Below are positions 32,833 through 44,911 of a stretch of 64,000 nt of DNA, in pieces. Under the pieces are notes generated by a model. The model searched no databases and was not told where the DNA came from. It worked only from the letters and a program-made list of their open reading frames with translations. Positions within the stretch are counted from its first letter, which is position 1, and each line of letters opens with the position of its first letter. The DNA is from Jaltomata sinuosa (lineage: Eukaryota; Streptophyta; Magnoliopsida; Solanales; Solanaceae). Position numbers and translations under genes: made by a program. The stretch is from positions 464,595 through 528,594 of the forward strand of contig QJPP01007221.1 in the NCBI GenBank assembly GCA_003996215.1. The letters are read 5' to 3'.

Positions 32833-33129
32833 TAAAGTGTTCCAATTAGGTACTTTTGATTCAAATTTTTTAAAAAAAATTGTGCGTATTTTCATTTGTC
32901 TATTAGATAGTTAAGTTAATCGGATAAAATATATCATTTCCTTTTATTATGCACATCAATCCCAAGTATTAAAATATTTGGGGTTTTATGACTTATTGAG
33001 GCGAATGCGTATAATAAAAAAAATCACATATGTTACGTGATTAACTTAACTATCTAATATATGAATGAGTACACACGCAAAAAGAAATTCCAAAACTTTG
33101 AATAGAAAGTGTCTAATTGGAATACTTTA
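32833..33129. mobile_element. Foldback (MITE-like) element, ~297 bp
   Basis: The two ends are inverted copies: TAAAGTGTTCCAATTAGG at the left, and the complement of a CTAATTGGAATACTTTA end at the right. The arms are about 90 bp and imperfect, except for a perfect 20-bp inner part ATTAGATAGTTAAGTTAATC (left near 32902, its complement near 33040). No clear target duplication was found, so the class is unknown. Confidence 0.75.
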
Positions 33130-33593
33130 TTACGAGTTAAGGTGTTCAACTGAAACATGATTTAGTTTGAGTGTCCAGATGAAATATTTTGACAAATTTA
33201 AGGGTCTAGTTATGTATTAAGCCCATAAAAAATATACGCTCACATTAATGAAATAACATAAAATATGAATAGACTATCATTGAAACTTCCTCAAATTGAA
33301 ATTACTTCCCATTTGCTGTGTATGAATACCAAAATGTACAGTATTACAGCCAGTGAACTTGTTTTTTCTTCCAAGATATATTCAAAATTTTCAAATTTTG
33401 AAAACATTTCAAGTGAAAATTGCTTGAAGGAAAAAATATTTGCATGCAAATTATTTGAATCCTATATGCAAATGAATTTCCACCTAAAATTTCCTATAAA
33501 AAGAATTATATTTGACCTACTTAAATTATAAAATAAACATGACAACAATACAAAGACATTAAAATTTTATCTCAAATTGATCTAAATATCTAG

Positions 33594-33775
33594 TACTCCT
33601 TAAAATGAGTGGGAGTAAGAATACAAAAAATAATGAACTCTTTGAAAAAGAAGTTTTTGGAATTGTAGGGGTAAAATGAGAAAATTTTAATTAAATCTCT
33701 GTTAAGTAAATTGATAAGTAATTTGGGGCATGTATTTATAATAAGGTGGCTAACTAAAATAAAATGGAGGGAGTA
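33594..33775. mobile_element. Stowaway-like MITE (~180 bp)
   Basis: The ends TACTCCTTAAAATGAG and TAAAATGGAGGGAGTA are inverted, with a terminal TA on each side as in Tc1/mariner-type Stowaway elements. The inner part is AT-rich and non-coding. Confidence 0.65.
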
Positions 33776-33853
33776 ATAAATAAGCTTTAATCTACGAAAG
33801 GGTCATTTTTATCACTATATTTAAAAAACAAATTGTCCTTATTTATCAGGTGT

Positions 33854-34554
33854 TAGGGGTATGCAAAAACCGGTTTAATGAATAAACTGAATCGAAAAAA
33901 ATATTATTGATTTATTGGTACAGAGTTATTAGATTAACGATTTTTAAATAATTTTATAATTTTTTTTATTGGACCATCGATTCGATTTTGGTTTTAAGGC
34001 TTTTGTTAATGGTTAAGCCAATAACCTAATAAGATTATATTAAAATTATATTTTCATCCATAATTATATAATAGTGGCTTTAGATTTTAAATATATACTC
34101 TACTGTCTTTTGCATTTTTTAGTTGTTGGCTTAGTGTTGTTATTTTCTTTCTAAAGTCGTTGGTTGGGTGGAGGTTCTATCTATCAATATTATTTTTGTT
34201 TTGAGAGATTACTACCATTGCTACTGCATTCAAGTTTGCTACTTAACAAGAAAGAAGATAAGTTTGTTTTAGTAATAACATATTTGAATTTACTTATGCT
34301 TGTAATTTATATAGACTTTTATGCATGAAGATAGTGTATATATGAAAATAAAAATAAGGGAAAGCAAAAAAAATTATAGGAGCATTTTCTAATCGGTTAA
34401 ATAAAAAACCGAACTGTAAGGACCAAAAACTGATTAACTGAAAATCGATAATGAATATTTTATTGGTTTGATTATCGATTTTGCATGTTTACAAACCAAT
34501 AAATCGAACCGATAATATATAAAATCGAACCAAACTGACCGATGCACACCTCTA
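33854..34554. mobile_element. Non-autonomous hAT-type element, copy 2 (701 bp, inverted)
   Basis: The ends TAGGGGTATGCA and TGCACACCTCTA are inverted. The 8-bp duplication is tcaggtgt/tcaggtgc (33846-33853 and 34555-34562), with one mismatch. Its complement aligns with copy 1 from end to end, so the two copies lie in opposite orientation. It is more decayed than copy 1. Confidence 0.9.
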
Positions 34555-34562
34555 TCAGGTGC

Positions 34563-35887
34563 TATACTCTTTGGCCATGTTTATCTTTGTTGTTGTATGT
34601 TTGAATTACACTAATTTCTGAATATGTATTGTATGTGTATTTTATACTAATCAATAAAGTATTTTTAAAATGATATAAATTATATTAGTATATGTGTGCT
34701 ATGAGTTACACGATTTGAAGAAAAATACAAGCTCAAATTGATGAATGATGAGTTTATTCGATTGATAATAATCGTTGATGCAAAGCACAAACATATAGGA
34801 CATTTCTTCCAAGGAAATGTGAAAATAATACTCTTCATTTTCAAGTTCGTGAAAGTTGAATATAATTTTGGTGATAGATAGTCATTCTTTGGTAGTATAT
34901 TTTTCTATGTCAATTTTCATTATAATGTGCATATATATATATAAAAAGTTGGAAAATAGACTAGTGATGTGGCGCTCTCTAAGGCCAACATTTCTATTTA
35001 TCTTTTTTATGAGATTTTTATTATTTTTTTTGGAATTTTTATACATAATCTAATAACTAAATGGATTTAAAAAAGCCACACAAAATAAATATTTACAGAA
35101 TTAATCCCAATTTATTACTATACCCACATTCCCACGTCCTTTTCATTCACAATATGATTGGGTGTGTCTTAACATATTCTTCTCAGTTACTAACTTTATT
35201 CATGCATAAGTTACCGAAACTAATTAAGTAAAAGACTATTATGCTCACTTATTGCAAAATTAAAAGCGGTTATGTTATGCACAATTAAACCTTGAATTGA
35301 TGAACATCACTATATATTCTGATATTCTGACAAATCAAAAGGACATCTCGCCTTTGTGTACTACGAGGATAATATACGAGTCAACCGCTTTTCATGATCT
35401 TGGAAAAATTCTAAAGTAAGTTATTTTGACTATAAGTTGTTGCAATTATATATAACTATGCCGTTTATTAGCTTTCATTTTTTGACATGGCTAAACACCC
35501 CTTTTTGTCGGTGCAAAATTTACATTTTATACTACTGTATAATATCGTAAGTAGGCATATATAGAAAATAATTGTACTAATGTATTGGGATTACGTAATT
35601 GAATGCTAGTATATTTTCTGTTTTGTGACCAAAAGTTAGAGGCAGAGAAATCATACGCCCGAATGTTTGTACTATGTGTATTGTAAGTGAAAAAAATATT
35701 CGAACATGTTGTTATTAGAGGTAGAGAATTAAATCAATCTCATGAATATTTTGCACTTTGTATGCTGCAAAAATTTAAAAAATATTCAGCATATTTTCTT
35801 AAATAGGATATGAAATACTCCTGTAGTTTTGTATCCTTTGTGCAAGTATGACATGCACGATAAAAAAGTTATAATTTCATAAGACAT
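34563..35887. other. AT-rich host DNA, no gene seen
   Basis: Only short open stretches occur, with no recognisable domain. The longest (34856-35053) is a hydrophobic low-complexity reading in AT-rich DNA. Confidence 0.6.
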
Positions 35888-36128
35888 ATTCCACCTGTCT
35901 CAATTTATATGATACCTTTTAGATTTCAAGATTCAAACAAGTTATTCTTTGACCATACTTTTTTCATATATCTTCAATTATCTTGAATTATCAATTATTG
36001 TGACTTATGTAGTTTTCAAATATATAAAATTTATTTCAAAAAATTTATGCTTGAATTCACGGTGAAAATTAAATTGTTTGGCTTTTGAAATTTAAATTGT
36101 GCCACACAAATTGGATCGAGGAAATAGT
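35888..36128. mobile_element. Decayed MITE with 'CTCCGTCTCAATTT'-like ends
   Basis: The left end CCACCTGTCTCAATTTATAT and the complement of the right end (CTCGATCCAATTTGTGTGG) align. The similarity continues inward through TTTCAA...CAAACA. This resembles the common plant MITEs that read CTCCCTCCGTCTCAATTT. No clean duplication is seen. Confidence 0.55.
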
Positions 36129-36740
36129 TTAAATTGTATGTCTATATTATTTTTGTTTGTTTGTTTCCTTTGTTTAAGTAAAAAGTTATCTCACTAAAAA
36201 AAGTTTTATCCGAAAGAATTGAATGTAGTAATGAGTTATGGAGATTTCTGTAGATATACACCATTCAAAGAATTTTATGGGAGGAATTCTGTCATACTGT
36301 TTTATAAAGTGCAATATTTTAGTTTCTGAAATAAAATACTTTTAGTTATTTTAAAATTTTGGATAATAATAAAAGATCAACTCCTATTGAATTTCACAAT
36401 CGTGCGAAGCGTGACAACTTTCACTAATATCAAAAGTATTGGGGAATGCAAGAGCAGTTTCTCTTATAGGATTATTAATGATATTTGTTTTTTAATTTTC
36501 TATTCATACTTATATGATCGAATTTATTGTGGAAATTATGTTACTGAAAAGAGTATAATAATGAATAATTAAAGAGAGAGATATAGGTTGAAAATCATCC
36601 TAGACTCCTTAACCACTTGACCTTACTTCATAACCTTAGCTTCCCTTTCTTTATAGTTTTCTAGTTCGACTAAGTGATTTCGTAACTTCCACCTACTTTT
36701 TTTTACTGTAGCATAGGCCTTCGTCACAATAGGGTGGGGA
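36129..36740. other. Host DNA left of the plastid insert
   Basis: It is AT-rich with no gene. The last ~140 bp (36600-36740) are less AT-rich and could belong to the plastid insert or be nuclear. I could not decide. Confidence 0.5.
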
Positions 36741-36812
36741 AGGAATATAACTCAGAAGTAGAGTGTCATCTTGACGTGGTGGAAGTCATCAGTTCAAGCC
36801 TGATTATTCCTA
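36741..36812 (+). pseudogene. trnV-GAC: Plastid-derived tRNA-Val (GAC) copy
   Basis: This is a 72-nt cloverleaf-like sequence. The acceptor arms AGGAATA and TATTCCT pair fully, and the anticodon GAC is at 36773-36775. The T-arm box reads AGTTCAAGCC (usually AGTTCGAGCC). Recalled plastid sequence has AGGGATA/TATCCCT. The D-loop GCGG is changed to GAAG. As a plastid gene in the nucleus it is presumably silent or unprocessed. Confidence 0.85.
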
Positions 36813-36888
36813 AGCCCAATGTGAGTTTTTCTAGTTGCATTTGCTCCCCCGCCGTCATTCAATGAGAATGGATAAGAGGCTCGTGGGA

Positions 36889-36918
36889 TTGATGTGAGAG
36901 GGCAGGGATGACTATATT
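36889..36918 (+). promoter_or_regulatory. Plastid rrn16 promoter copy (relic)
   Basis: The -35 box TTGATG (plastid TTGACG) and -10 box TATATT are 18 bp apart, in the context CGTGGGATTGATGTGAGAGG. It served plastid-encoded RNA polymerase and has no expected role in the nucleus. Confidence 0.8.
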
Positions 36919-37037
36919 TTTGGGAGCGAACTCCGGGCGAATATGAAGCACATGAATACAAGTTATGCCTTGAAATGAAAGACAATTCCGAATCCGCTTT
37001 GTCTACGAACAAGGAAGCTATAAGTAATGCAACTATA

Positions 37038-39072
37038 ATATTTTAAGACTCTTTATTACACTAGATACATCACTTTTTTTAAATTACTAAATTACCATTT
37101 TAATTATAAGTCATACCAGAATCGGACAATTAGTTGTTAATTTTTTTTATTGTATTTAATTATAGTTTTTTCTTAATGCTACTTAATTAAGGAATAAATT
37201 CGGAGTGGGACTCACTCATTGTAATTAAGAAAGATAATTACAATGAGTTATTAACTTTGCAACAAAACGCACTGAAATCCACTAAATATCACGTTTCAAA
37301 CTTTTACTTTGAAAAGGAAAAACAAAATCTTTCTTCTCTCTCTTAGTCGTATTTCTTTATTTATCTGAATTTTATTTTCTAATTAATTTCAGTAGGCTTC
37401 TAAATTTAGGCATTTACAATTATCATTATCCAACTAAATCTTTTTTCTCTATAATTCATAAATATTTTTCTTTTTTCTCCTAAAATTCATTATAGGTTGT
37501 AATAAATTACATCAAAATGAATATTTTCAAGCATATAATGTATTTTTTTGTGTGGTATTATCTAAGACACTCTAGGCTAATATTCATTGATAAATTTAAT
37601 GACTACAATATACATATGTTGAAAATAGATTGTAGACCAATTACATACATAAAATGTAATTTATTTTCATAATGTCTCGATATATATATATTTAGTATAG
37701 AACTGATATGTATAAGGCATTATACCACTATATTGTATATTCATTACAAATAAAATATTTTTTCATATTCTTAGCTTTCAATGTATGAAATCGATATACA
37801 ATTTAATATCTACTAAGTATTATAGGCAGATTGTATATCCATTCTAGTATATATGAAATTCAGTTGAAATTAGTTTCATTATGCATTTCATACACTGAAT
37901 TATATTTCTTTTAGGGCACTCAGTATAAAGGGATGGTCCACTAAATTGCTGAATGATTTTTTTTATAATATCCATGGTGTATGCAAATTGAATTTCAACT
38001 AGTATTCAATTCAATTTTTTCTTAACTATACTGAAAAGGTATATAATTCATATACATTGGATACACAAATTGATTTTCAAAATTTTTAGACATTTTTATT
38101 TTCAAATTTAATTAAGTATAAAAGTTGATATTAATGTGCCTTTTAGTCTAGAATGATTCAAGTATGTAATGTGATTTTTGTAAAAGATTGACTAAGTCTA
38201 GTTGAAACCAAGTTATATATGCATTTTGTAAACAACAACATCATTTACATGATTCGAATCCGTACGACAACAAGAAAAAAGAATATTATTCAAAAGATGC
38301 AATACCAAAATCAAAAATATTATTGACATTGAATCATGATTGAATGAATACTACCATCTCATACCGAAAAAGAAAGATTGTTGGTTGATTAATATCAAAT
38401 TACTTTCCTTTGCATGATTTCGTTCTTCAAACGAAAAATATTACTCTATATTTTAATGGAGTTTTTATTGAAGAAGAGGAACTATTTCATAACGAGAGAG
38501 TAAAATAAGGGAAGAAACAATATAGGAGAGATATGGGCAAGGATTGATATCCTTAATAACTATACCAACGTTATTTTAGAAAATTTGTTTCATTAAATAT
38601 TTTTTAATTATACTATTTATTTTTATTTTTTTAATTGTTGTTTTCTATTTTGTTAGGCTCTCATAGAAATCTATAGGTAGATATTGAAAACTTAAAACCA
38701 CTGATAGGACTTGTAATAATAAATCTAATATAGTATATATAAGTTTTTTTCTCTTTTTCTGTAACCTTTGAGTTAATTCTCAACTAGTGAATTTGTCCGT
38801 GAGATCATTATAAAAATAATCAAAATACGAATAAATGATCATTGTTAAAAAATAATAATTAAAAATATCTATCTTTACTCATCTCATTAATTTAATTTTA
38901 TCTTTTTTCTATCTTCAACTAGCTTATTTGTTGTTCTAATTATATTTTCAAAGTTATTACAAAATGAAAAAAGAAAACTCAGCTTAACAAATTCAATGTC
39001 AACAAATGAACTTCTTAATTTTGACTCTATAAGATAAACAAGCATAAGTAAAATGGGAGGAAAGAGAATAAA
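37038..39072. other. AT-rich host DNA, no gene seen
   Basis: Two kilobases of strongly AT-rich sequence hold only short frames and no domain, RNA gene or clear transposon ends. Confidence 0.6.
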
Positions 39073-39726
39073 ATACACAAGACTCCCCCAAGACCTAGTG
39101 TTAGTCGGTACAAGTGCTACTATAACTTAGATGCGCTAGATAGACATAATAAATACATAACAGTCTCCAAAAGTACAATAGAAGACTAGTCCAAAAGTAG
39201 AGGGATGTGGATCAACTTCGATCGCCAAGATCTCACCCTATATCTCCGGTCAGCAACTTTGCACGAGGACAACATCAATGGCGATAACTCGTACTAAGAT
39301 ATGTATAAGGAAAAATATGAAGAAGTATAGCATGAGTACCAAAATACGTGGTACCCAGTAGGCATCATAGGCCGGCTTAGCTCAAATAAGATATATGAAT
39401 AACAAGATGTGAATATAAACTCAAAGGTAAGAAAGAGGGGTCAGAAGTAAATAACAGGTCATAACTAGATAATAAGGAGAATTACGAGTAAATAACATGA
39501 AAGGAATAAAGCAATAAACTAGCTATAACCTAGTCAGACCCCCATAAGCCCGAAAAGTGCACACAATAAGGAATGCTAACTACACACCAGATTACGATAG
39601 TAAAAAGATGCGAAAGAACACCATGATTTGTAATGTGAAATGAATGCAATGAGATGTGGCCAATGCAGTAATGAGTAAAACCCCGAGTCATCTCACGGGC
39701 CGCCGGAGCTAATCAACAATACCATG
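39073..39726 (-). repeat. Truncated LTR fragment, target of element B
   Basis: From ACAAGACTCCCCCAAGACCT onward the composition changes to that of a Gypsy LTR in minus orientation. It contains GTGGTACCCAGTAGGCATCA and ends CGGGCCGCCGGAGC near 39716, and stops where element B starts. The five bases ccatg (39722-39726) are the candidate duplication for B. No internal region is visible in the window. Confidence 0.55.
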
Positions 39727-40535
39727 TGTCACGACCTAAACCGCCGTGAGTAGCACCCACCCTAACCCCGGTCAGCAAACCAAGTACTCAAGTCAACAAT
39801 TATCAACTAAGAAGCTAAAACTAGTTTATTATTAATCAAAACCAAGAATCATAACTAAAAGTAAGTAATGAGAATCTCTACGGAAATAACCCCTAGAATC
39901 TGAAAGTTGCGTATCAAAATATCTAACAAGTCTAGAATGCGGGGATGCAACCCCAAAATAAAAGTAGTCTGAGTCCAAACTATGGACTAGACAGAATAGA
40001 TGAATCTATGGCAGCCCGAAAGAAGCAGCTCACTCTTAGATTCATGAAAAGCGCGTGTCATAACTGAGGTCGCACAACAACTGTAGGAATATGCGCTGTA
40101 CTCAACAAAAGAAGAGCAAGTGTAGTATCAGTACACAACAACAACAATGTACTAGTAGGATCATCGGCCACCTCAAATATACGAAATATGAACACTTAAT
40201 TAAAACTTAATAAAGCAGGACAAAACATGTATAACCAAGTCAACAAATATAACCCAGACTCTCAGTCATCAACCTGACTTATCAACTACATGAACATGTC
40301 TAAAACCATAACAACAACAATATATGCAACGGCATACGCCATTCAAGTAACCCAGACCACCCAAGGATCCCTAAGGCCACATCTACAGTTTTTAACATGC
40401 AATCCTGGTCTCCCCAAGAACCAACTCATCATTTAAACACAATCACCCGGCCACTCATGAACCAGTAAGCAGTAATTATATCACAAGAAATGAACCTGGT
40501 CCACTCATGCAACTAACACATATATATCAATCAAT

Positions 40536-40655
40536 CCCGTATCAGGCGTGGTACCTGAGCCAATCATAATAGAACTTATACCAAGCGTGGTACCCAAGAC
40601 AACCGATAGATATCTCGTACAAGACCTGGTACCCGATCCAGCCAAATGTCACAAA
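40536..40655. repeat. Tandem hairpin repeats, three units (B 3' LTR)
   Basis: Units carry TATCAGGCGTGGTACC, TACCAAGCGTGGTACC and TACAAGACCTGGTACC. They belong to the same family as 8057-8254. Confidence 0.8.
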
Positions 40656-41395
40656 TACTACAACAATCAATCACAATGGACACAACTACACTTGTACAAC
40701 CAACAAGTATTAAAGACATGTTCATTTCACAAGATTGACAACCGAACATCATTAACATTCAGTATCTTATTCTCTAACACACGAATTGTACAAGAAACAC
40801 TAATATAATAGTTAATATGCACACGTATCATAAATAGAAAATAAACAACCATCACCTACTCGAATTATGCCCGAATGCTCTATTGAACCTGAGGTTTTCC
40901 TTTTTGTGAAGCTTTATCTTGTTGTTGATCTAACAACAATTACACAACAACAAAATCAATCAATGTGGCCTAAATGTCCCCCGATTTTATCCTAATCCTA
41001 ATACCCAGGATAAACCCATGATCATTCCACCCAACTTAGGGTCTTTCCACCGATAATTCGCCTAAAGTTACCAACATTATGGTTATACTAGCAAATTGCC
41101 GTATCAAAATCATGAATTAACCACTTTATACACAAAACTCATGGTTTTCTACACACACAATCCTTGTTTAACCAGATTTTCTATCCTAGGTCAAGCCAAA
41201 ACCTCCTCAAAGCCTGTAACTATCGATTCTTAGGTATAGAATTCGAAGTATAAAAGTAGGGGAAAGAAATACTTACTTTTAGGAAGAAACTTGGTGGAAT
41301 CGATAGAGAATCGCCTAAATTTCCTACGCCCTTCCCCAAAACATTCTTGAATAATTTTGAACATTTTTGGGGAAGTTTCTGCATTTACAGCGACT

Positions 41396-41520
41396 TACCC
41401 CACTATAGCGGCCTAATCCTGCTATAGCGGGGTTGGCCACCTTGACTTTTGCTATAGCGAGAATTTCTCTGCTATAGCGGTCACCGTTGTAGTGGCATGT
41501 CACCTGCTATAACGGCTGAC
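41396..41520. repeat. GC-rich palindrome array (B 3' LTR)
   Basis: CACTATAGCGG, CTGCTATAGCGG and decayed versions are spaced over 120 bp, matching those of A and C. Confidence 0.8.
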
Positions 41521-41906
41521 ATAGGGTAGAACCTCAATAATCCTTGCAATTTTGTCCATTTTACAACACACCTTCAAACCTTGATGTTCCTGACCAATCC
41601 TTTTACGTCAAGTTCGATATCTGGAGTTCTACTCACCGAATTTATTTCCAAAAAGTCCTACGGACTTCTTAACGCGTTAGCTAATAGGAAATCTAGTTCA
41701 ACCTTAGACATTTTACCCAATCCTTTTCTGGATTTCCCTAGACCTTACATCACTCAAAATTTGTCCTAGAATAGCCTAGCCCAAAATTTTTAACACCCCA
41801 ACTCGGAAGTTTTCTAACCCGTTTCTTTGCACGAATAGTTTACCCAGAACAATGAGAAGGGTCATTACAACGGATACCAATTTAGCCATCGTTTATCTCT
41901 GAATGA

Positions 41907-42380
41907 TCAAACACAAAAAAGATGAGCTAAAACAGAAAAAAAGGTAGTACCTGAATCCTCAAACAAGTGAGGGTACTTGTCCTGCATATCGTTCTTGATT
42001 TCCCAAGTGGCTTCCTCAACTAGATGATGCTTCCATTGAACCTTTACCAATCTGATTTCCTTCGTTCTCAACTTATGGACATCTCGATTAAGAATAACAA
42101 CCGTCTCTTTCTCGTACTGAAGGTCCTTGTCCAACAAGACCAAATCCCATTTGATGATGTACTCCCCATCCCCATGGTATCTTTTCAACATGGACACATG
42201 AAAGACTGGATGGACTCCGGACAAACTGGGCGGCAACGCTAATACGTAAGTTACCGGTCCTACACTTTTAAGAACCTTGAATGTACCAATGTACCATGGG
42301 CTAAGCTTACCCCTTTTGCCAAACCTCATTACCTCTTTTATCGATGAGACCTTCAATAGAACCTGTTCACCAACCTAAAA
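41907..42380 (-). pseudogene. Element B integrase C-terminus and chromodomain
   Basis: This is the best-kept C-terminus of the family: 149 open codons with GKRGKLSPWYIGTFKVLK, HPVFHVSMLKRYHGDGEY, and the chromodomain VKVQWKHHLVEEATWE then KYPHLF. It ends at 41907. The upstream frame is broken. Confidence 0.92.
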
Positions 42381-43570
42381 TTCTATGTTCCTTACCTTGT
42401 GATCCATATATTCCTTTTTCCTGATCTAGGCTGCTAATAACTTGGTTTGAATACCTCTCACCTTCTCCTCAACTTCCTTCACCAAGTCAACGCCCAAAGT
42501 TTTCACATCGCCTGCCTCAAATCACCCTATGGGTAATCTATATCCCCTCCCATAATGTGCTTCGAATGGTGCCATGTCAATACTAGAGTGATAACTATTG
42601 TTGTATGTGAATTCACACAACTGTAAGAATTGATCCCAATGGCCCCCAAAATCAATCCCACATTCTCTCAGCATGTCCTCCAGCATCTGAATTATCCTCT
42701 CTGACTGACCATCTGTATGAGGATGAAAAGATGCGCTAAAAGTGAGTTGGGTGCCCAACTATTCATGTAACTTGCCCCAAAATATAGAAGTAAATTGCGT
42801 ATCTCTGTCTAAAATGATGGAAAGCAACACCTCGTGAAACCTCACTATCTCCTTGATGTAGATCTTGGCTAACTACTAGGAGTTATAATCCACACTGACT
42901 AGAATGAAATAAGCTGACTTTGTTAGCCTGTCCACGATGACCCAAATGGAATCATACTTCCTAAGGTCTTACGAATACCTACCACAAAGTCGATGGCTAT
43001 TCTTTCCCACTTTCACTCAGGAATGGGCATCCTTTGAAGTAATCTCGCAGGCCTTTGATGCTCATATTTCACCTGCTGAGCTTTTTGACACTTAGAGACA
43101 TATTCAGTTGTGTCCCATTTCACCCAGGCCACCAATAAAGCCGCATCAAGTCACGATATATTTTGATTATGCCCGGATGAATCAAGTACTGTGAACTATG
43201 AGCTTCTGCCAATACATTTTATATTAAGTCATCAACCTGAGGGACAAAAATCCTCCCTCTAGAGCATAAGACCTCACACGCGTCAAGTGTGGCATTCGGG
43301 GCCTCCCCAGACACCACCTTGTTCCGAGTTTGTTCAATTGCACATCTTGAAAATGTTTGGCCTTGATTTCTTCCAGAAATATGGACTTAACCTCAATTCT
43401 GGCAAACACTCCACCCCTTTCTGAAATGCCTAACTGCATGAACTTGGATTCTAGAGTCCGAATCTCTCTAGAGAAAGGTCGTTTGGACACCTCCAAACAA
43501 GCCAAACTGCCTATGCTAACTTCTTTTTGGCACAATCCGTCTACCACCACATTGGCCTTATGCGAATGAT
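42381..43570 (-). pseudogene. Element B integrase
   Basis: The open piece 42522-42758 carries SFHPHTDGQSERIIQ with the catalytic Glu, and EFTYNNSYHSSIDMAPFEA. Further upstream the zinc region and first Asp can be followed only across shifts and stops (for example near 42960-43150). The connection with RNase H lies at about 43224-43550. Confidence 0.88.
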
Positions 43571-44911
43571 ACTATATGGTCATGTCATAATCTTTCAATA
43601 ACTCTGCCCACCTCCCCTGTCTCATATTCAAATCCTTTTGCGTGAACACATACTGCAGGCTGTGATGGTTTGTGAACACTTCACATTTGACACCATAGAG
43701 GTAGTGTCTCCAAATATTGAGTGCAAATACCACCGCTGCCAACTCCAAATCATGGGTTGGGTAATTCCTTTCATGGGGCTTCAATTGCCTTGAAGCATAA
43801 GCTATGATATTCCTATCCTGCATCAACACAACACCCAAACCCAAATGTAAAGCATCACAAAACACAATGAAATCCTTACCTTCAACCGGCAATGATAGGA
43901 TGAGAGCTGTAGTCAGAAGTGTCTTAAGCTTTTGGAAACTCTCCTCACACTCATCAGACCAAACAAAAGGTACATCCTTCTAAGTCAACCTTTCCAAGTG
44001 AGTAGAAATGGAAGCAAAGTTCTTGATAAACCTGCGTTAATAGCCCGCAAGACCCACAAAACTCCTAACCTAAATCATAGAGCTAGGCAGGACCCAACTC
44101 TTAACTGCCTCAATATTTTAGGGATACTATCACCCCTTTTTCTAATACCATATGCCCTAAGAAAGCAACCGAAGATGGCCAAAATTTATACTTAAAAAAC
44201 TTGGCATAACATTTCTAGTGCCTCAGAATCCCCAGAACAATGCGAAGATGCTATGCATTCTCCTCTTTACTCTTGGAGTAAATCAAAATGTTGTCTATAA
44301 ATACGATCACAAAGGAATCCAGAAATGACTTAAAGACGCTATTCATTAAACTCATAAATATTGTCGGCGCATTGGTCAACCCAAACGACATTACCAGGAA
44401 CTCATAATGCCCATACTGAGTCCAAAGTGATATTTTAAGTATATCCTCAGGCCTAATTTTCAACTGACGGTACCCTGATCTCGAGTCAATCTTTTAAAAT
44501 ATCGAAGCACCCAACAACTAGTCAAAAAGGTCATCTATCCGGGGTAAATGATACTTATTTTGGATGGTAACCTTGTTCAATTGCTTGTAGTCTATTCACA
44601 TCCTCATACTACCATCCTTCTTTTTCACAAACAAGACTGGAGCACCCAAAGGTGAGGCACTAGGACAAATAAATTCCTTATCTAGAAAGTCCTGAAGCAG
44701 GGTCTTAAGTTCCCTCAACTAACAACTCTGGGAGCCATACGATAAGGAGGAATAAATATTGGGCGAGTGCCCGACTCCAAATCTATAAAGAATTCAATGT
44801 CTCTGTCTGGAGGTATGCCAGACAAATCCACCGAAAATACCTCCTAAAATTCAGAAACCACTGGGACGGATTCAATAAAGGAAGACTCCGCACTAACATC
44901 CTGAAGATGAG
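43571..44911 (-). pseudogene. Element B RNase H and RT, cut by element C
   Basis: The RNase H piece 43572-43892 has VFCDALHLGLG, YPTHDLELAAVVFALNIWRH, and VFTNHHSLQYVFTQKDLNMR. The RT piece has QYGHYEFLVMSFGLTNAP. The catalytic box reads FIDN (codons 44290-44295), so one Asp is changed to Asn. The RT N-terminus reaches 44911, where element C begins. Confidence 0.92.

Larger units (their letters stand above)
36741..37037 (+). other. Nuclear insert of plastid DNA (NUPT): trnV-GAC to rrn16 leader
   Basis: The segment reads as the inverted-repeat region of Solanaceae plastomes: a trnV-GAC-like gene, its spacer, the rrn16 promoter, and the leader up to AATGCAACTAT, just before the 16S gene. It then breaks into unrelated AT-rich DNA. 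The differences I can recall from the plastid sequence are nearly all C-to-T or G-to-A, as expected in methylated nuclear DNA. Confidence 0.88.
39727..41869 (-). repeat. Element B 3' LTR (2143 bp)
   Basis: The edges are TGTCACGACC at 39727 and GTCATTACA at 41869. Hairpin repeats (three units) lie at 40536-40655 and the palindrome array at 41396-41520. Confidence 0.92.

Noticed and set aside
33265..33531. 88-codon open frame in AT-rich DNA
   Set aside because: It shows Lys/Phe/Ile-rich composition as expected by chance in AT-rich sequence, with no motif.
36387..36572. 61-codon open frame
   Set aside because: It is a chance reading in AT-rich DNA, with no domain and no sign of splice sites.
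36741..36812. Functional nuclear tRNA-Val gene
   Set aside because: The surrounding sequence is plastid spacer and the rrn16 promoter. It has the plastid GAC anticodon and changes in conserved D- and T-loop positions.
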